From Paramoeba atlantica (taxonomy: Eukaryota; Discosea): a stretch of 64,000 bases of DNA. The notes beneath the pieces were generated by a model that saw only the letters and a program-made list of their open reading frames with translations, was not told the DNA's origin and ran no database searches. The DNA lies in the NCBI GenBank assembly GCA_977017575.1, contig CDRNVI010000039.1:1-64000 (forward strand), in the 5' to 3' direction. Below, in pieces: positions 31,832 through 40,916 of the stretch. The position numbers were made by a program, and so were the translations under genes. The stretch's first letter is position 1. Each line of letters opens with the position of its first letter.

Positions 31832-32395
31832 TACAGAGCGGAACTTAATTACGGGGCACCATAGTTAAGGGACACCCCCTTTGGGGTCAAAAGTGTCCCT
31901 TAGCTTTCAGCTGTCTTATGGAAAAGGGCGATATTACATACACCATTATTGTGTTTTAACAATTTTTTTTCTTGCAAATACTGTCCCCCCCCTTAAGAGC
32001 ACCCGGTCAGACCCCCCCGTTTAAGCGCACATAGAGTTGAGATGCGGACTCCGGCGCCACGAAGCGGCGCCAAATTTGTTTTTACGTACTGATTCAGACC
32101 CCCCCGTTTAAGCGCACTTTTCACGGAAAACGAGGTGCGCTTAAACGGGGGGGACAGTATATCTTCTCATGGAGCCGCACCAAGTCCAAGTTTCAGCAAG
32201 ATCAATTTCAACCAGTGTCCCTGTGGTCGGCGAACTTGCGCTTGAGGAACGTGGAAAGGCTGAAAATGGGACCCACAACACTTTGTTACGGGCAGTGGGA
32301 GCGAAACTCCCAAGGCCCAAGTGCCCCTTCATTAAGTGTCCCGTAATTAAGTTGTCCCGTAATTAACGTGTCCCGCAATTAAATCCCGCTCTGTA
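31832..32395. mobile_element. Outer MITE with TA duplication
   Basis: A 564-base element between TA duplications with inverted ends CAGAGCGGAACTTAATTACG and CAGAGCGGGATTTAATTGCG. Near its right end GTGTCCCGTAATTAA is repeated three times with small changes. It contains no gene and is interrupted by a second, smaller element. Confidence 0.85.
31979..32159. mobile_element. Inner MITE nested in the outer one
   Basis: A 181-base element with TA and inverted ends CTGTCCCCCCCCTTAAGAGCAC and CTGTCCCCCCCGTTTAAGCGCAC. A second copy of the subterminal CAGACCCCCCCGTTTAAGCGCAC lies inside (about 32008-32030 and 32096-32117). It lies within 31832-32395 and is therefore younger than it. Confidence 0.85.
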
Positions 32396-32496
32396 CATGA
32401 TATCAGCGCAATGGCGCAAATTCATGTACTATATCCCCCCCTGCTTATGAGTTCCCCCAATTGAGGTACGCTTAAGAGTTCCTTGTTCTAAAGTGA

Positions 32497-33492
32497 ATGG
32501 CTTTGTACCCACTTTTCGCTACGGAATCGCTCACTAAGTGGGTACCCATAATTAGCACATTTTGTTCTTTATTTTTTACAATGCAGAGTGTCATATTCCA
32601 AATACATTATTTCCTTTCTGCGGCAGAAGATCAACCCCCCCGCTCCTCGTGTCTGAGACGTGGAAAAGTCGATGTCTCGTTGCTCTCCCACCTGGAGCTA
32701 CTCGATCAGTTTGTCCAGCACGTACGAAACCGTCCCAAAAGTTGGACTGTCGGGAAGCATTCTCACGCATGCCATTGGAGAGGCATTACATGTGACTCTA
32801 ACCGGCAGGTGGTACGACTTCTGTGGGATAATCTCGAGCTGCGGGGAAACCTCACCTTTGGGTTACTCCCCGTAACGCTGCGGTCGCTGCGGGTGTCAGA
32901 AAACGGGTGTGCTGGTAGTGTCGCCGAGCACAATTGGCCCCCCAATCTTGAGCTCGTGAAAATGGGTCGAAATCAGTTCTCCGGCGACGTGCCTTGGGAA
33001 CTTTTTCCGAAGGGCACTGAGCATATTGATTTCCATAATAACCGCTTTGAAGGTCCGTTACAGGCAGAGAAGTTGCCCCAGACACTGGTAACACTGAACG
33101 TGGCTTACAACAAATTCCAGGGCCACTTGGATCTCACCTCGCTCCCCCGTTCGTTAAGGATTTTGGACTTGGAAAACAATCAGTTCACAGGAAAAATTGC
33201 TCTTCACACGCTTCCTAACGGAATGCGTAGATTATTTTTAAATGGGAACCACCTAGAGGGTTCAGTAGCTATTGGGGTGCTTCCCAAAGGCATGCAACAG
33301 ATTTCGCTGGCTTCAAACTCATTTAAAGGGGAATTACGCTTGGAAGTGGAGGAAGCGCAACTTCCTCGGGGTTTATTCTTCATTGATATATCACACAATT
33401 CCTTCGTGTTGTTACCTGAGTGGTTGCCATCTATCTTCATCTTAAGCGAATCACAAAAACGAATACGCGACGGTTTAGCTAACGCACGTTAG
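32497..33492 (+). CDS. LRR protein with plant-like cap, member 1
   Basis: Up to 331 residues. The first 40 are hydrophobic and may be a signal peptide; a second ATG at 32581 would give MQSVIFQIHYFLSA as a shorter one. Then come the family cap SWTVGKHSHACHWRGITCD and about eight leucine-rich repeats of 21-24 residues with the form LPxxLxxLxLxxNxFxGxLxLxx (for example LPRSLRILDLENNQFTGKIA). The cap resembles the LRRNT_2 domain of plant receptor-like proteins. There is no membrane segment after the repeats. The KVRG..LP motif is only partly kept (RGKVDVSLLSHLELL). The ligand is unknown. Confidence 0.85.
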   Translation: MALYPLFATESLTKWVPIISTFCSLFFTMQSVIFQIHYFLSAAEDQPPRSSCLRRGKVDVSLLSHLELLDQFVQHVRNRPKSWTVGKHSHACHWRGITCDSNRQVVRLLWDNLELRGNLTFGLLPVTLRSLRVSENGCAGSVAEHNWPPNLELVKMGRNQFSGDVPWELFPKGTEHIDFHNNRFEGPLQAEKLPQTLVTLNVAYNKFQGHLDLTSLPRSLRILDLENNQFTGKIALHTLPNGMRRLFLNGNHLEGSVAIGVLPKGMQQISLASNSFKGELRLEVEEAQLPRGLFFIDISHNSFVLLPEWLPSIFILSESQKRIRDGLANAR

Positions 33493-33800
33493 CTAAATCA
33501 TAAAAGAACACGAAATAAAGATTCTTTCAAAAACAAAAGACTTTTTAAAACAGAAGCGTGTATATTAATTTTGAGTCAAGTGACCTGAAAAGTGTACCCG
33601 AAAGATACATTCTTTTAAACTGTTGATTTCAAGATTGTACGTATTCCCTTAGTCTCCTTCATCCATTAATTTTATTACATTTCGTCATGATATTTTAAAT
33701 TTAAGGCGCAAGCTTGGTGCCGCCGCGGGGTACGGTAGCTGGGCGAAGGGTGTACAGAGGGGACGATATATAAAATTTATCATCTGAAAAAAGAATGATT
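33493..33800. other. Intergenic, AT-rich
   Basis: About 310 bases between LRR member 1 and an inverted-repeat element, with no gene or strong structure seen. Confidence 0.5.
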
Positions 33801-33804
33801 TATT

Positions 33805-34108
33805 GACCCCCTTTATACTTCGCCCATTTTGAGCAGTAACGAAGTATAAAGGGGGGTCTGAATTTTTTCTCCGCTGTAAAAAAAAGGCAGCGCCGCTTCG
33901 CGACGCGGCTCTTCCAGTTTTCCTGCCTCTCCTTTTATATCACCTTCCATTTCTAGAAGAGAAGACTTAGAACGTTCTTGTTTTTTTCTAAAGTTTTAAG
34001 AAAAATTACGTAATTTTTAAAAAACAATCGTCCCCCCTCCGGGGGGCACACGAAGAACGAAGTATAAAGGGGTGGGGTCTGACCAGCGAAGTATAAAGGG
34101 GGGGGGTC
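33805..34108. mobile_element. Small element with GACCCCCTTTATACTTCG ends
   Basis: Inverted ends GACCCCCTTTATACTTCGCCC at 33805 and its near-complement (CGAAGTATAAAGGGGG) ending near 34108 enclose about 300 bases. The same GAAGTATAAAGGGG word also occurs inverted near the left end (33840-33857) and at 34060-34075. A partial extra copy of the tail (GGGGGGTCACAGTA) follows at 34127-34140. It looks like a non-autonomous element related in style, but not in sequence, to those at 31832-32395. Confidence 0.65.
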
Positions 34109-34272
34109 ACAGTACATTAATTTCAAGGGGGGTCACAGTACTAAAAAAGGTCCACACAAAGGATCTTGTTACTGTGTCAAGTCTTTGTTCAGCATAACCA
34201 ACCCATCCTTTATTTCTCCTTCATCCTCCACCCTTTTCTACCTTCTCCCCCCTCTTATTTCTTCTCCTCTCC

Positions 34273-35355
34273 ATGTCTTCCACCTCCGCCGAATCTCCCC
34301 CCTCCCCCCACTGGGGTTTTGACATTGCCTCCACGTTTGCCGCGGGCCTTGTTGCGGGGTGCTGCTCCCGGACCCTCACCGCGCCCCTGGACCGCATCAA
34401 GCTCCTGATGCAGGAGGGCCGCATCCTGCAGCACACGATGCCCCACCCCACGGTGCACATCCTGGCGCGTGACCTGCAGCGTCCCCGGTACAACCTCCCG
34501 GAGGTCGTGCGCGTGGTGATGCGGGAGGGGGGGCTCAGCTCCTTCTGGCGCGGCAACGGCATCAACTGCCTGAAAGCGGGGCCGGAGTTCGCGACGATGT
34601 TCACCGCGCGCCACTTCTTTGAGTCCCAGTTCGGGTCCTCCCCGGGGGAGGGGACCCGCGCCGAAGGGGAGCGTACGAACGTGTTGGAGAACTTTGTGCT
34701 GGCGGGGGCTGCCGGGGCGACGGCACAGATTCTGATCTACCCAATGGAGCTGATTAAGGCCCGTATGGCGGTGGCCAGTGCGGGGGAGTTTCGTGGCCTG
34801 GGGGATTGTGTCGTGCAGTGCTGGCGACGGGGTGGGGCGCGGGAGTTCTACAAGGGACTGGGAGCTAACCTTTCGGGGATTGTCCCGAATCGTGGTATCG
34901 AGATGGGATTGTTTTTCACCTTGGAGGACCTGTGGAGAAGCAGCACGGGGGAAGCCCCGCCGGTGAAGGCGCTGACAGTGATGGGTGCGGTGTCCTCGAC
35001 CATCGCACAAATTGCGACCTACCCGTTGAATTTAGTGCGGCTGAAAATGCAAATTCAAGGGGTGAACGGACGCCCGGTTATCTACTCCTCCATGTTTCAC
35101 TGCATCACCCATATTTTTCGCAATGAGGGATACAGAGGTTTGTTTCGTGGGATCCTTCCCAATCTAATGAAAGGGGTACCTGCTTCCACTTCTATGTACG
35201 TTATCTTTCGAGGTACGAAGAATGCGATAGATTCGCAATTAGATCCATTGAAAGGTATAAAAAAGGAGAGCACGAAGCCTGAAGTCCAAAACTTGCCAGT
35301 CACTACATCCCCAGAGAGTGTTGCCATTGCAACGCCGGATACAGTGGCTGAGTAG
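34273..35355 (+). CDS. Mitochondrial carrier, SCaMC-like (SLC25 family)
   Basis: A 360-residue inner-membrane carrier with three repeats, each carrying a P-x-D/E-x-x-K/R-type signature: PLDRIK at about 39, PMELIK at about 157 and PLNLVR at about 251. The motifs WRGNGINCLKAGPEF, GATAQILIYPMELIKARMAV and LSGIVPNRGIEMGLFFTLE match best the ATP-Mg/phosphate carriers (SCaMC, SLC25A23-25). Those animal proteins have N-terminal EF-hands; this one lacks them, so calcium control is not expected. The C-terminal 40 residues are a hydrophilic tail. Codon use is C-rich then G-rich, with a more AT-rich 3' end. Confidence 0.88.
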   Translation: MSSTSAESPPSPHWGFDIASTFAAGLVAGCCSRTLTAPLDRIKLLMQEGRILQHTMPHPTVHILARDLQRPRYNLPEVVRVVMREGGLSSFWRGNGINCLKAGPEFATMFTARHFFESQFGSSPGEGTRAEGERTNVLENFVLAGAAGATAQILIYPMELIKARMAVASAGEFRGLGDCVVQCWRRGGAREFYKGLGANLSGIVPNRGIEMGLFFTLEDLWRSSTGEAPPVKALTVMGAVSSTIAQIATYPLNLVRLKMQIQGVNGRPVIYSSMFHCITHIFRNEGYRGLFRGILPNLMKGVPASTSMYVIFRGTKNAIDSQLDPLKGIKKESTKPEVQNLPVTTSPESVAIATPDTVAE

Positions 35356-35640
35356 TGGTTACAAATCCAATACACCGTATCCTGACAAACCAGTTCTTTG
35401 TAGTTTTGAGGTCGCGCAAAATTCTAGTCCAGATCCACTTACAGCGACTTATATTTTCCGAATTGTAATTCGGAGCCTATGTTTATCTTGACCATACTCA
35501 CGTTATGTCCCTCTGCTTGTTGTCACGCGTATACTTTTAAATGGGCGGTAGAATTATGAGGTGTAGTCCCACAGCGCATGTGTTTTTCGTGAGTAATCGT
35601 CAACGTATCCCGATCATCTCATTTTTCTTACATGACTAGA
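35356..35640. other. Intergenic, no gene seen
   Basis: About 285 bases of mixed composition without a gene, followed by the pyrimidine tract and AG (35641-35670) that precede the MBL-SAM start. Confidence 0.5.
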
Positions 35641-35688
35641 TTTTTTTCTTTCCCCATTTGATCTATACAGACTTCTTACGCAAACGCC

Positions 35689-37197
35689 ATGTGGCGAAAA
35701 ACCCTTGCGCGGCATTTCCAAGCCAAAATGGGTGATCTCCCGGACGTCCGCCCCGTCTCCTTTCACATGCTCTACAACAGCTGCACCCAACACAAACACG
35801 CCACCGTCACCATTGACTGCCTCTACCGCTCCATCCCCATGTCCGCTGCCGCCTACCTCCTCTGGAGTACCCCCCACGGCACTGACCCCTCCACCCCCCT
35901 CCACGCCGCCCTCATCGACAACAACACCACCCACGCCCTCCCCGCGATCGAGGCCGAGTTCGCCAACGTGGAAAAGAACTCCGGGCTGCGCTACGACCAC
36001 ATCCGCTATCTCATTGTCACCCACATCCATCTCGACCACGCAGGCGCCACCGGGGCGTTGCTCCAGAAATGTCCCAATGCCACAGTGCTGTGTCACCCGA
36101 ACGCCGTGCGCCATCTCGTGGACCCGAGCTACCTGACCGCCGCAGTCACTAAGGTCTATGGAAAAGCAAAGTTCAAAGAGCTCTACGGGGAACTGCTGCC
36201 CTGTGAGCCCTCACGCGTACGCGCGGTGGGGGATAACGAAACCGTGGAGCTCGGGCCGGAGCGCACGCTTCGGTTTTACCATGTCAGCGGCCACGCGAGG
36301 CATCACATGGTGGTGTGGGACGGCCTGACGCGGAGTGTGTTCACCGGGGACGCGTTCGGGGTGCGCTACCCCTGGCTGGAGCTCTACAACGTCCGGGAGT
36401 CGTTCTACTTCCCCTCCACCCCCCCGAGTGAGTTCAGCGCGGCGGAGCAACGGGAGGGGGTGGAGCGGATTCTCGCGCTCAAGCCGCGGCGGGGGTATTT
36501 GACGCATTATGGGATGGCGGAGGATTTGGAGAAGGGGGCGCGGCAGCTGAGGGAGGCGCTGGATTTTCACGAGGTCGTGCAACGTGGGATGGAGAAAAAG
36601 CTGATGCAGGAAATGGAAAAAGAAGACTCGAGGGAAGGGGATCTCGAGGCGAGTCTTATGGAGAACGGCAAATCGGAGATACGCCGGTGGTTGGAAGATG
36701 CTTTACGAGAAAAGGGTTTGTCCTCGGATGATGGGGATTTTTGGGGCTTTTTTAACGCTGAGGTGGATCTCAATGCCCAAGGATTGCTGTGCGCCGCGAA
36801 AAAGAGAATCAAAGATAACCCTTCAGGTGTTCGTGAAGATTTATTAAAAGAAAGGAAGCCGGAGAGCGTAAAAGTTCAATCCCCACAAGAGCCAGTGGGT
36901 GAAGTGGACGACGAAGAGCCCACTCCTGTGGCACCAGAAAACACATCTCCTATCACGCCCAAGACATTGTCGGTACAAACACCAATCTCACAGATGACCA
37001 AAGATGAACTCGAAATTAGTTTTAGAGAGTTAGGACTTGAACGATATTGCAACTTGATTCGAGAGCAAGAGCTTGACGGATTCGTCTTTTCTCACATGTT
37101 GGATGTGGACATGAGAAAGATATTTCCTAATCTTTCTTATGGCGCTTTTACGAGATTACGCTTGCTTCGAGATCGTGACGCATCTTTAGAAAAATAG
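35689..37197 (+). CDS. Metallo-beta-lactamase hydrolase fused to a SAM domain
   Basis: A 502-residue protein. Residues about 60-300 form a metallo-beta-lactamase fold with the metal ligands THIHLDHAG (about 110-118), His in HVSGHARHH and Asp in VFTGDAFG. These bind two metal ions in hydrolases such as glyoxalase II and related enzymes; the substrate here is unknown. An acidic and basic linker (about 305-430) follows. The end, from TKDELEISFRELGLERY to SYGAFTRLRLLRDRD (about 435-497), looks like a sterile alpha motif domain used for protein or RNA binding. I do not know this pair as a named fusion. The frame is intact, with the usual C-rich to G-rich change. Confidence 0.82.
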   Translation: MWRKTLARHFQAKMGDLPDVRPVSFHMLYNSCTQHKHATVTIDCLYRSIPMSAAAYLLWSTPHGTDPSTPLHAALIDNNTTHALPAIEAEFANVEKNSGLRYDHIRYLIVTHIHLDHAGATGALLQKCPNATVLCHPNAVRHLVDPSYLTAAVTKVYGKAKFKELYGELLPCEPSRVRAVGDNETVELGPERTLRFYHVSGHARHHMVVWDGLTRSVFTGDAFGVRYPWLELYNVRESFYFPSTPPSEFSAAEQREGVERILALKPRRGYLTHYGMAEDLEKGARQLREALDFHEVVQRGMEKKLMQEMEKEDSREGDLEASLMENGKSEIRRWLEDALREKGLSSDDGDFWGFFNAEVDLNAQGLLCAAKKRIKDNPSGVREDLLKERKPESVKVQSPQEPVGEVDDEEPTPVAPENTSPITPKTLSVQTPISQMTKDELEISFRELGLERYCNLIREQELDGFVFSHMLDVDMRKIFPNLSYGAFTRLRLLRDRDASLEK

Positions 37198-37882
37198 AGT
37201 GTTAAGGTGAATGTACGTGCTCGTGGACCGTATCTGTAAGTAAGAAAATACTTACGTAATTTGCTCGGGTTGTACATTTAGCTGGATGCAGTGTAGTGTA
37301 GCTTTGATACGCCACAGCGTCGTACGAAACCGTACACGCTGATTCACTATACTGAGCCTTACGGTGTATTTATACCTTTGTACTACCTTTGTATTCCCTC
37401 TTTCGCAGCTGGTAATGGACGAAATCCTCCGAACATTTTTTCACTCACGATCTACCACTAGATTTAAATTATTAAAAAGTGTTTCAACGGAAGCACAAGT
37501 ACCTTTAGTAAATTACCTTGAGATCGCATGGTGAGCTCAGCACTTCATTTTTCTTGCATCGACGCATCCATTCCTCCAAGTGAACGACCTCGTCTGGGTC
37601 GGGTGCGAGGTGCCGAGCTCTCTCAAGAAATTCGCAGTAATTAGTGTGCTGTAAATTTTGCGCTTGACGAATGAAGTGTTGTCTCCGTGGAGGGATTCAG
37701 AATATTACTGAATTTTGGTTTTCTATTTACATGTACTTTATTCTGTCGAGCTCAGGGTCTAGAGGTTTTCCTGTTACACTCAGGTAATCTGAGAGATAAT
37801 CTGATTACATAATCTGATATTATGTAATCATGTTCCCTATGCTCATGAACTAGCAACATTTTTTCAAAAGCAAGACTATACA
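37198..37882. other. Intergenic, containing an LRR relic
   Basis: 685 bases without an intact gene. It includes the LRR relic at 37551-37648. Near 37780-37830 the word AATCTGA and its complement recur (for example AATCTGATTACATAATCTGA), giving a small imperfect hairpin. Confidence 0.5.
37551..37648 (+). pseudogene. LRR family relic, cap motif only
   Basis: The translation ASIPPSERPRLGRVRGAELS followed by QEIRSN matches the conserved lead-in (GKVRGAELPPEYEL) that precedes the cap in the LRR family, then stops. No W-x-G-V-x-C cap or repeat follows. It is a dead fragment of one family member. Confidence 0.6.
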
Positions 37883-38710
37883 ATGTATAGAGTTTTACAA
37901 ATGTTATTTTTTACCAGTATTAATGGTTACCAGTATTTTTTACCAGTTAGTTATCCGTGCGAAAACTTTTGTATGCTTTGCGAACCCAGTGGACGCGTTT
38001 TTGCTGATGTAAGGACAGTCAGGAGAGAAGTATTTTTACCCCTCCCGACCACTCTTCCTTCACATTGTTTCGGTGACGACGCATCTGGATCAAATACGCG
38101 CATTTTAGCTTTGAATTTTCAACAAAAGAGGCTTCTACTTACTCCTCTGCGAACGGACTTGGTGTGTATTTTATGGATTCCATTTGAAATGGGAATCAAC
38201 GTAAAAGGGGGAGTACGCATTCCTGCTGGAGTTAGCATTGAAATCAGAACCAATGACAAAATAGTTATTGTTCCCGCTACTGTACCCCTCGATAGAGATT
38301 CCCATAATGTGCATGTTGAAACGTTTAAATCTGAGGCTGCGCATTGTACATTTGTCGTATACGTCCCTGATAGACACAGTGTAGAAGATTCATTGCCCTT
38401 AAAAGGTTCGAAATACGCACACACAAAAAAGTCTATGTATTCTGTATCCCGTGGTAAACATAGAAGAATATCGAAAATGAGAGTCCATTGCCCTGTTGAA
38501 CGTCAACCATCAAAATTGCCTGAAATGCATGAAGGCTTCTCCAATAAAATAGAGAATCAAGAAGAAGAAAACACTTTTTGTAAGGAAGAACAAGATGAAG
38601 TTTCCGTGCAAAAACCATTTTGCCGATACGGCAAACACTGTTATCAAAAAAATGATCACCATCTTAACACTTTTCGACACGATTTTGAGAATAGTGTAGA
38701 TGTGGTTTGA
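37883..38710 (+). CDS. PBZ zinc-finger protein
   Basis: A 275-residue protein. Near its C-terminus (about 245-268) is FCRYGKHCYQKNDHHLNTFRH, a PBZ finger of the form C-x-Y-G-x-x-C-Y-x-K-N-x-x-H-x-x-x-F-x-H. In APLF and CHFR this motif binds poly(ADP-ribose), so a role in DNA-damage or mitotic ADP-ribose signalling is likely. APLF-type proteins often begin with an FHA domain; residues 70-165 here are beta-rich (VRIPAGVSIEIRTNDKIVIV), but I cannot identify an FHA fold with confidence. A basic segment with SRGKHRRISKMR lies between. Confidence 0.75.
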   Translation: MYRVLQMLFFTSINGYQYFLPVSYPCENFCMLCEPSGRVFADVRTVRREVFLPLPTTLPSHCFGDDASGSNTRILALNFQQKRLLLTPLRTDLVCILWIPFEMGINVKGGVRIPAGVSIEIRTNDKIVIVPATVPLDRDSHNVHVETFKSEAAHCTFVVYVPDRHSVEDSLPLKGSKYAHTKKSMYSVSRGKHRRISKMRVHCPVERQPSKLPEMHEGFSNKIENQEEENTFCKEEQDEVSVQKPFCRYGKHCYQKNDHHLNTFRHDFENSVDVV

Positions 38711-38930
38711 GTGAACTACACCTTGCTTTCCTAGAGAAATTGCTAAACAGATTAGCAATATTACCTAAATACCGAGTATAAAGTATGTACCTACTATATT
38801 GTACTATATCTATCATTCATCCTCTTGTATACTGCCCCCCCCCCTTGTTTGTACGATAATTATATTAAAAAATCTTTTAGAGAATTTTTATTTTGTCGGA
38901 CTACTTTCTTTGGCATACATATTTATTCTC

Positions 38931-39527
38931 ATGAATTGCAAACTCGGGTTATTCGCCGCGGACACGAGTTACACCGCTACTCGGTTGGGTCGCGTAAGTG
39001 CTGCGCTGTCGCAAGAATATCGGCTTTTAATGTTTCTTCAGAATGTGTCTAATCTAAGTCCCTCGTGGGACTCACACACTCCTGCATGTCAGTGGGATGG
39101 TGTAAACTGCAATCAAGACGGAGAAGTAACAGACATCAACTGGGCGGGGAAAAAATTGGAAGGAACACTTGATTGGAAAAGTCTACCGGAAAGTCTTCTT
39201 GAGTTGCGGCTCTATTCAAACAGGTTGTCAGGTAGCATTGTTCTCGGAGACTTACCTCGCAATTTGAGGTACTTCAGCGTGGGATCGAATAAATTTTCCG
39301 GGAGCATTAACCTCCAGAAAGCACCAAAAGCAATGGAACGACTTCTTGCTGGTGATAATAAGCTTTCGGGTCCTGTGTATTTTGATAATTTGCCGCCGAA
39401 CTTAAGCTTTCTTTACTTGTCTAGGAATGCAAAGCTTTCAGGTAGCGTGGACGGGTCGATATTGCCCTGTAGATTGAAAAACGGAAGTCTTTATATTGAT
39501 GGATCGTACATAGTGTACTCCCCTTAG
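38931..39527 (+). CDS. LRR protein with plant-like cap, member 2
   Basis: 198 residues from ATG 38931; the frame extends 5' without another ATG. It shows the cap SWDSHTPACQWDGVNCNQDG followed by VTDINWAGKKLEGTLDWKSLP and about four repeats (LPESLLELRLYSNRLSGSIV and so on). The lead-in motif is changed to LGRVSAALSQEYRLL. It has fewer repeats than its relatives. The MNCKLGLFAA start could be a weak signal sequence. AT-rich codon use. Confidence 0.85.
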   Translation: MNCKLGLFAADTSYTATRLGRVSAALSQEYRLLMFLQNVSNLSPSWDSHTPACQWDGVNCNQDGEVTDINWAGKKLEGTLDWKSLPESLLELRLYSNRLSGSIVLGDLPRNLRYFSVGSNKFSGSINLQKAPKAMERLLAGDNKLSGPVYFDNLPPNLSFLYLSRNAKLSGSVDGSILPCRLKNGSLYIDGSYIVYSP

Positions 39528-39910
39528 CTATCTGCCGTATCTGCACCCTCTAGTCAGCTGTTTTTTTTCGCTTTTCGAAAAAGTGTGACAGATAAGTAGG
39601 AAGATTCAGTAAGATGAAATGTATAGATTTTATACTGTAAAGAACAACGTACAACGTGCAATACCTTGTATTGCGGAATATCAGTAATGTCAAGAAAAGA
39701 TCTTTACTTCTGTTTATGTGTGTATAGCAGTTGTGTATACGTGGTATCAACCAAACTCGATTTGATGCATTGACGTCAGGAGTCACTGATTTTTGAACCG
39801 AAAAGTTCTCTTTTCCTTTCAAAAGCAGTTTGTTGCATCCACTTTTGAGTAGATCGTGTCGCATCCAAAAAACTGTGTTTACTTTTCTAATACATGTCAT
39901 TTGTCGTAAC
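39528..39910. other. Intergenic
   Basis: About 380 AT-rich bases with no gene seen. The reading frame of member 3 is open upstream to 39830 but lacks an ATG there. Confidence 0.4.
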
Positions 39911-40708
39911 ATGATCGAGTGCCATTCCTTGATCAGGGCAGCAACTGTTGATGATGAAAATTTCGGCCGTTCACGAACCAGCAAAGTTCGTGGCGCAGAA
40001 TTTTCACCGGAGATCCTTTTACCTCTTTTTATGCAATTTGTTATTAATCGGCGATCAACTTGGAATCAGGATATGTCCGTGTGCCATTGGACTGGAGTAT
40101 ATTGTAGTTCCATTCTTCCTCCAGTTGTTAGTCGAATTATAGTCCCAACAGCAAGATTACGGGGAAATATTACATGGAAGTATTTGCCTCAATCCGTCGA
40201 AGTTCTCCGCTTTCCACAAAACTTATTAAGCGGTGAGATTCAGCTTGCGTACCTCACGAGGCATCGCGGTTTGCGTATTTTATCTTTGGAGTGTAACTTG
40301 TTTTCCGGTAGTATATCACTTGATGCTTTACCTTATCGGTTGACAGAATTTAATGTCTCGCAAAATGATCTTTCAGGAAATCTTGATTTTAAACATCTGC
40401 CGCAGACCTTGGTAAATCTCCGATTGCAACATAATAGATTTTCAGGGGGGATTGAGCTGCGCTCTTTGCCCAAAGGACTTAGAGAACTAGATGTAAGTCA
40501 CAATCATTTGTATGGTTCATTAGATTTCTCTTCGTTAGCAACCGCCGAATGTGCCCACGGACTAACCTTAAAATTGTATAAAAATCAATTTAGCGGAGTC
40601 GCAGATTGTAGCCCAGTGCCGCAGAGTTGCATCGTTCAACTTTGGTCGAACCGTATCACTGAATATCATCCTATGGATCTCCCGATGAACATACAGATAG
40701 ATCCCTAA
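39911..40708 (+). CDS. LRR protein with plant-like cap, member 3
   Basis: 265 residues from ATG 39911. The lead-in SKVRGAEFSPEILLPLF is followed by the cap TWNQDMSVCHWTGVYC and about seven repeats (LPQTLVNLRLQHNRFSGGIE, LPKGLRELDVSHNHLYGSLD). No membrane segment is seen. The start has no clear signal peptide (MIECHSLIRAATVDDEN), so a cytosolic location is possible. Confidence 0.88.
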   Translation: MIECHSLIRAATVDDENFGRSRTSKVRGAEFSPEILLPLFMQFVINRRSTWNQDMSVCHWTGVYCSSILPPVVSRIIVPTARLRGNITWKYLPQSVEVLRFPQNLLSGEIQLAYLTRHRGLRILSLECNLFSGSISLDALPYRLTEFNVSQNDLSGNLDFKHLPQTLVNLRLQHNRFSGGIELRSLPKGLRELDVSHNHLYGSLDFSSLATAECAHGLTLKLYKNQFSGVADCSPVPQSCIVQLWSNRITEYHPMDLPMNIQIDP

Positions 40709-40916
40709 ATTATTTGTGAACTTTAAGTACTCCAGCACGTGGTCGCATGTACTCGGCAAATCGTACGCCGTACTCGGTAAGGTATGTAAATAGCAAATAA
40801 ACTTCGACCAGTTTCAATGAAAACGAAATGTAAAGGGAGATAATAATTAAAAAAATTAACGTTCTTAAATTTCTCCCTTTCAAAAAATAAACACACCCCA
40901 ACGAGATACAGTCAGC

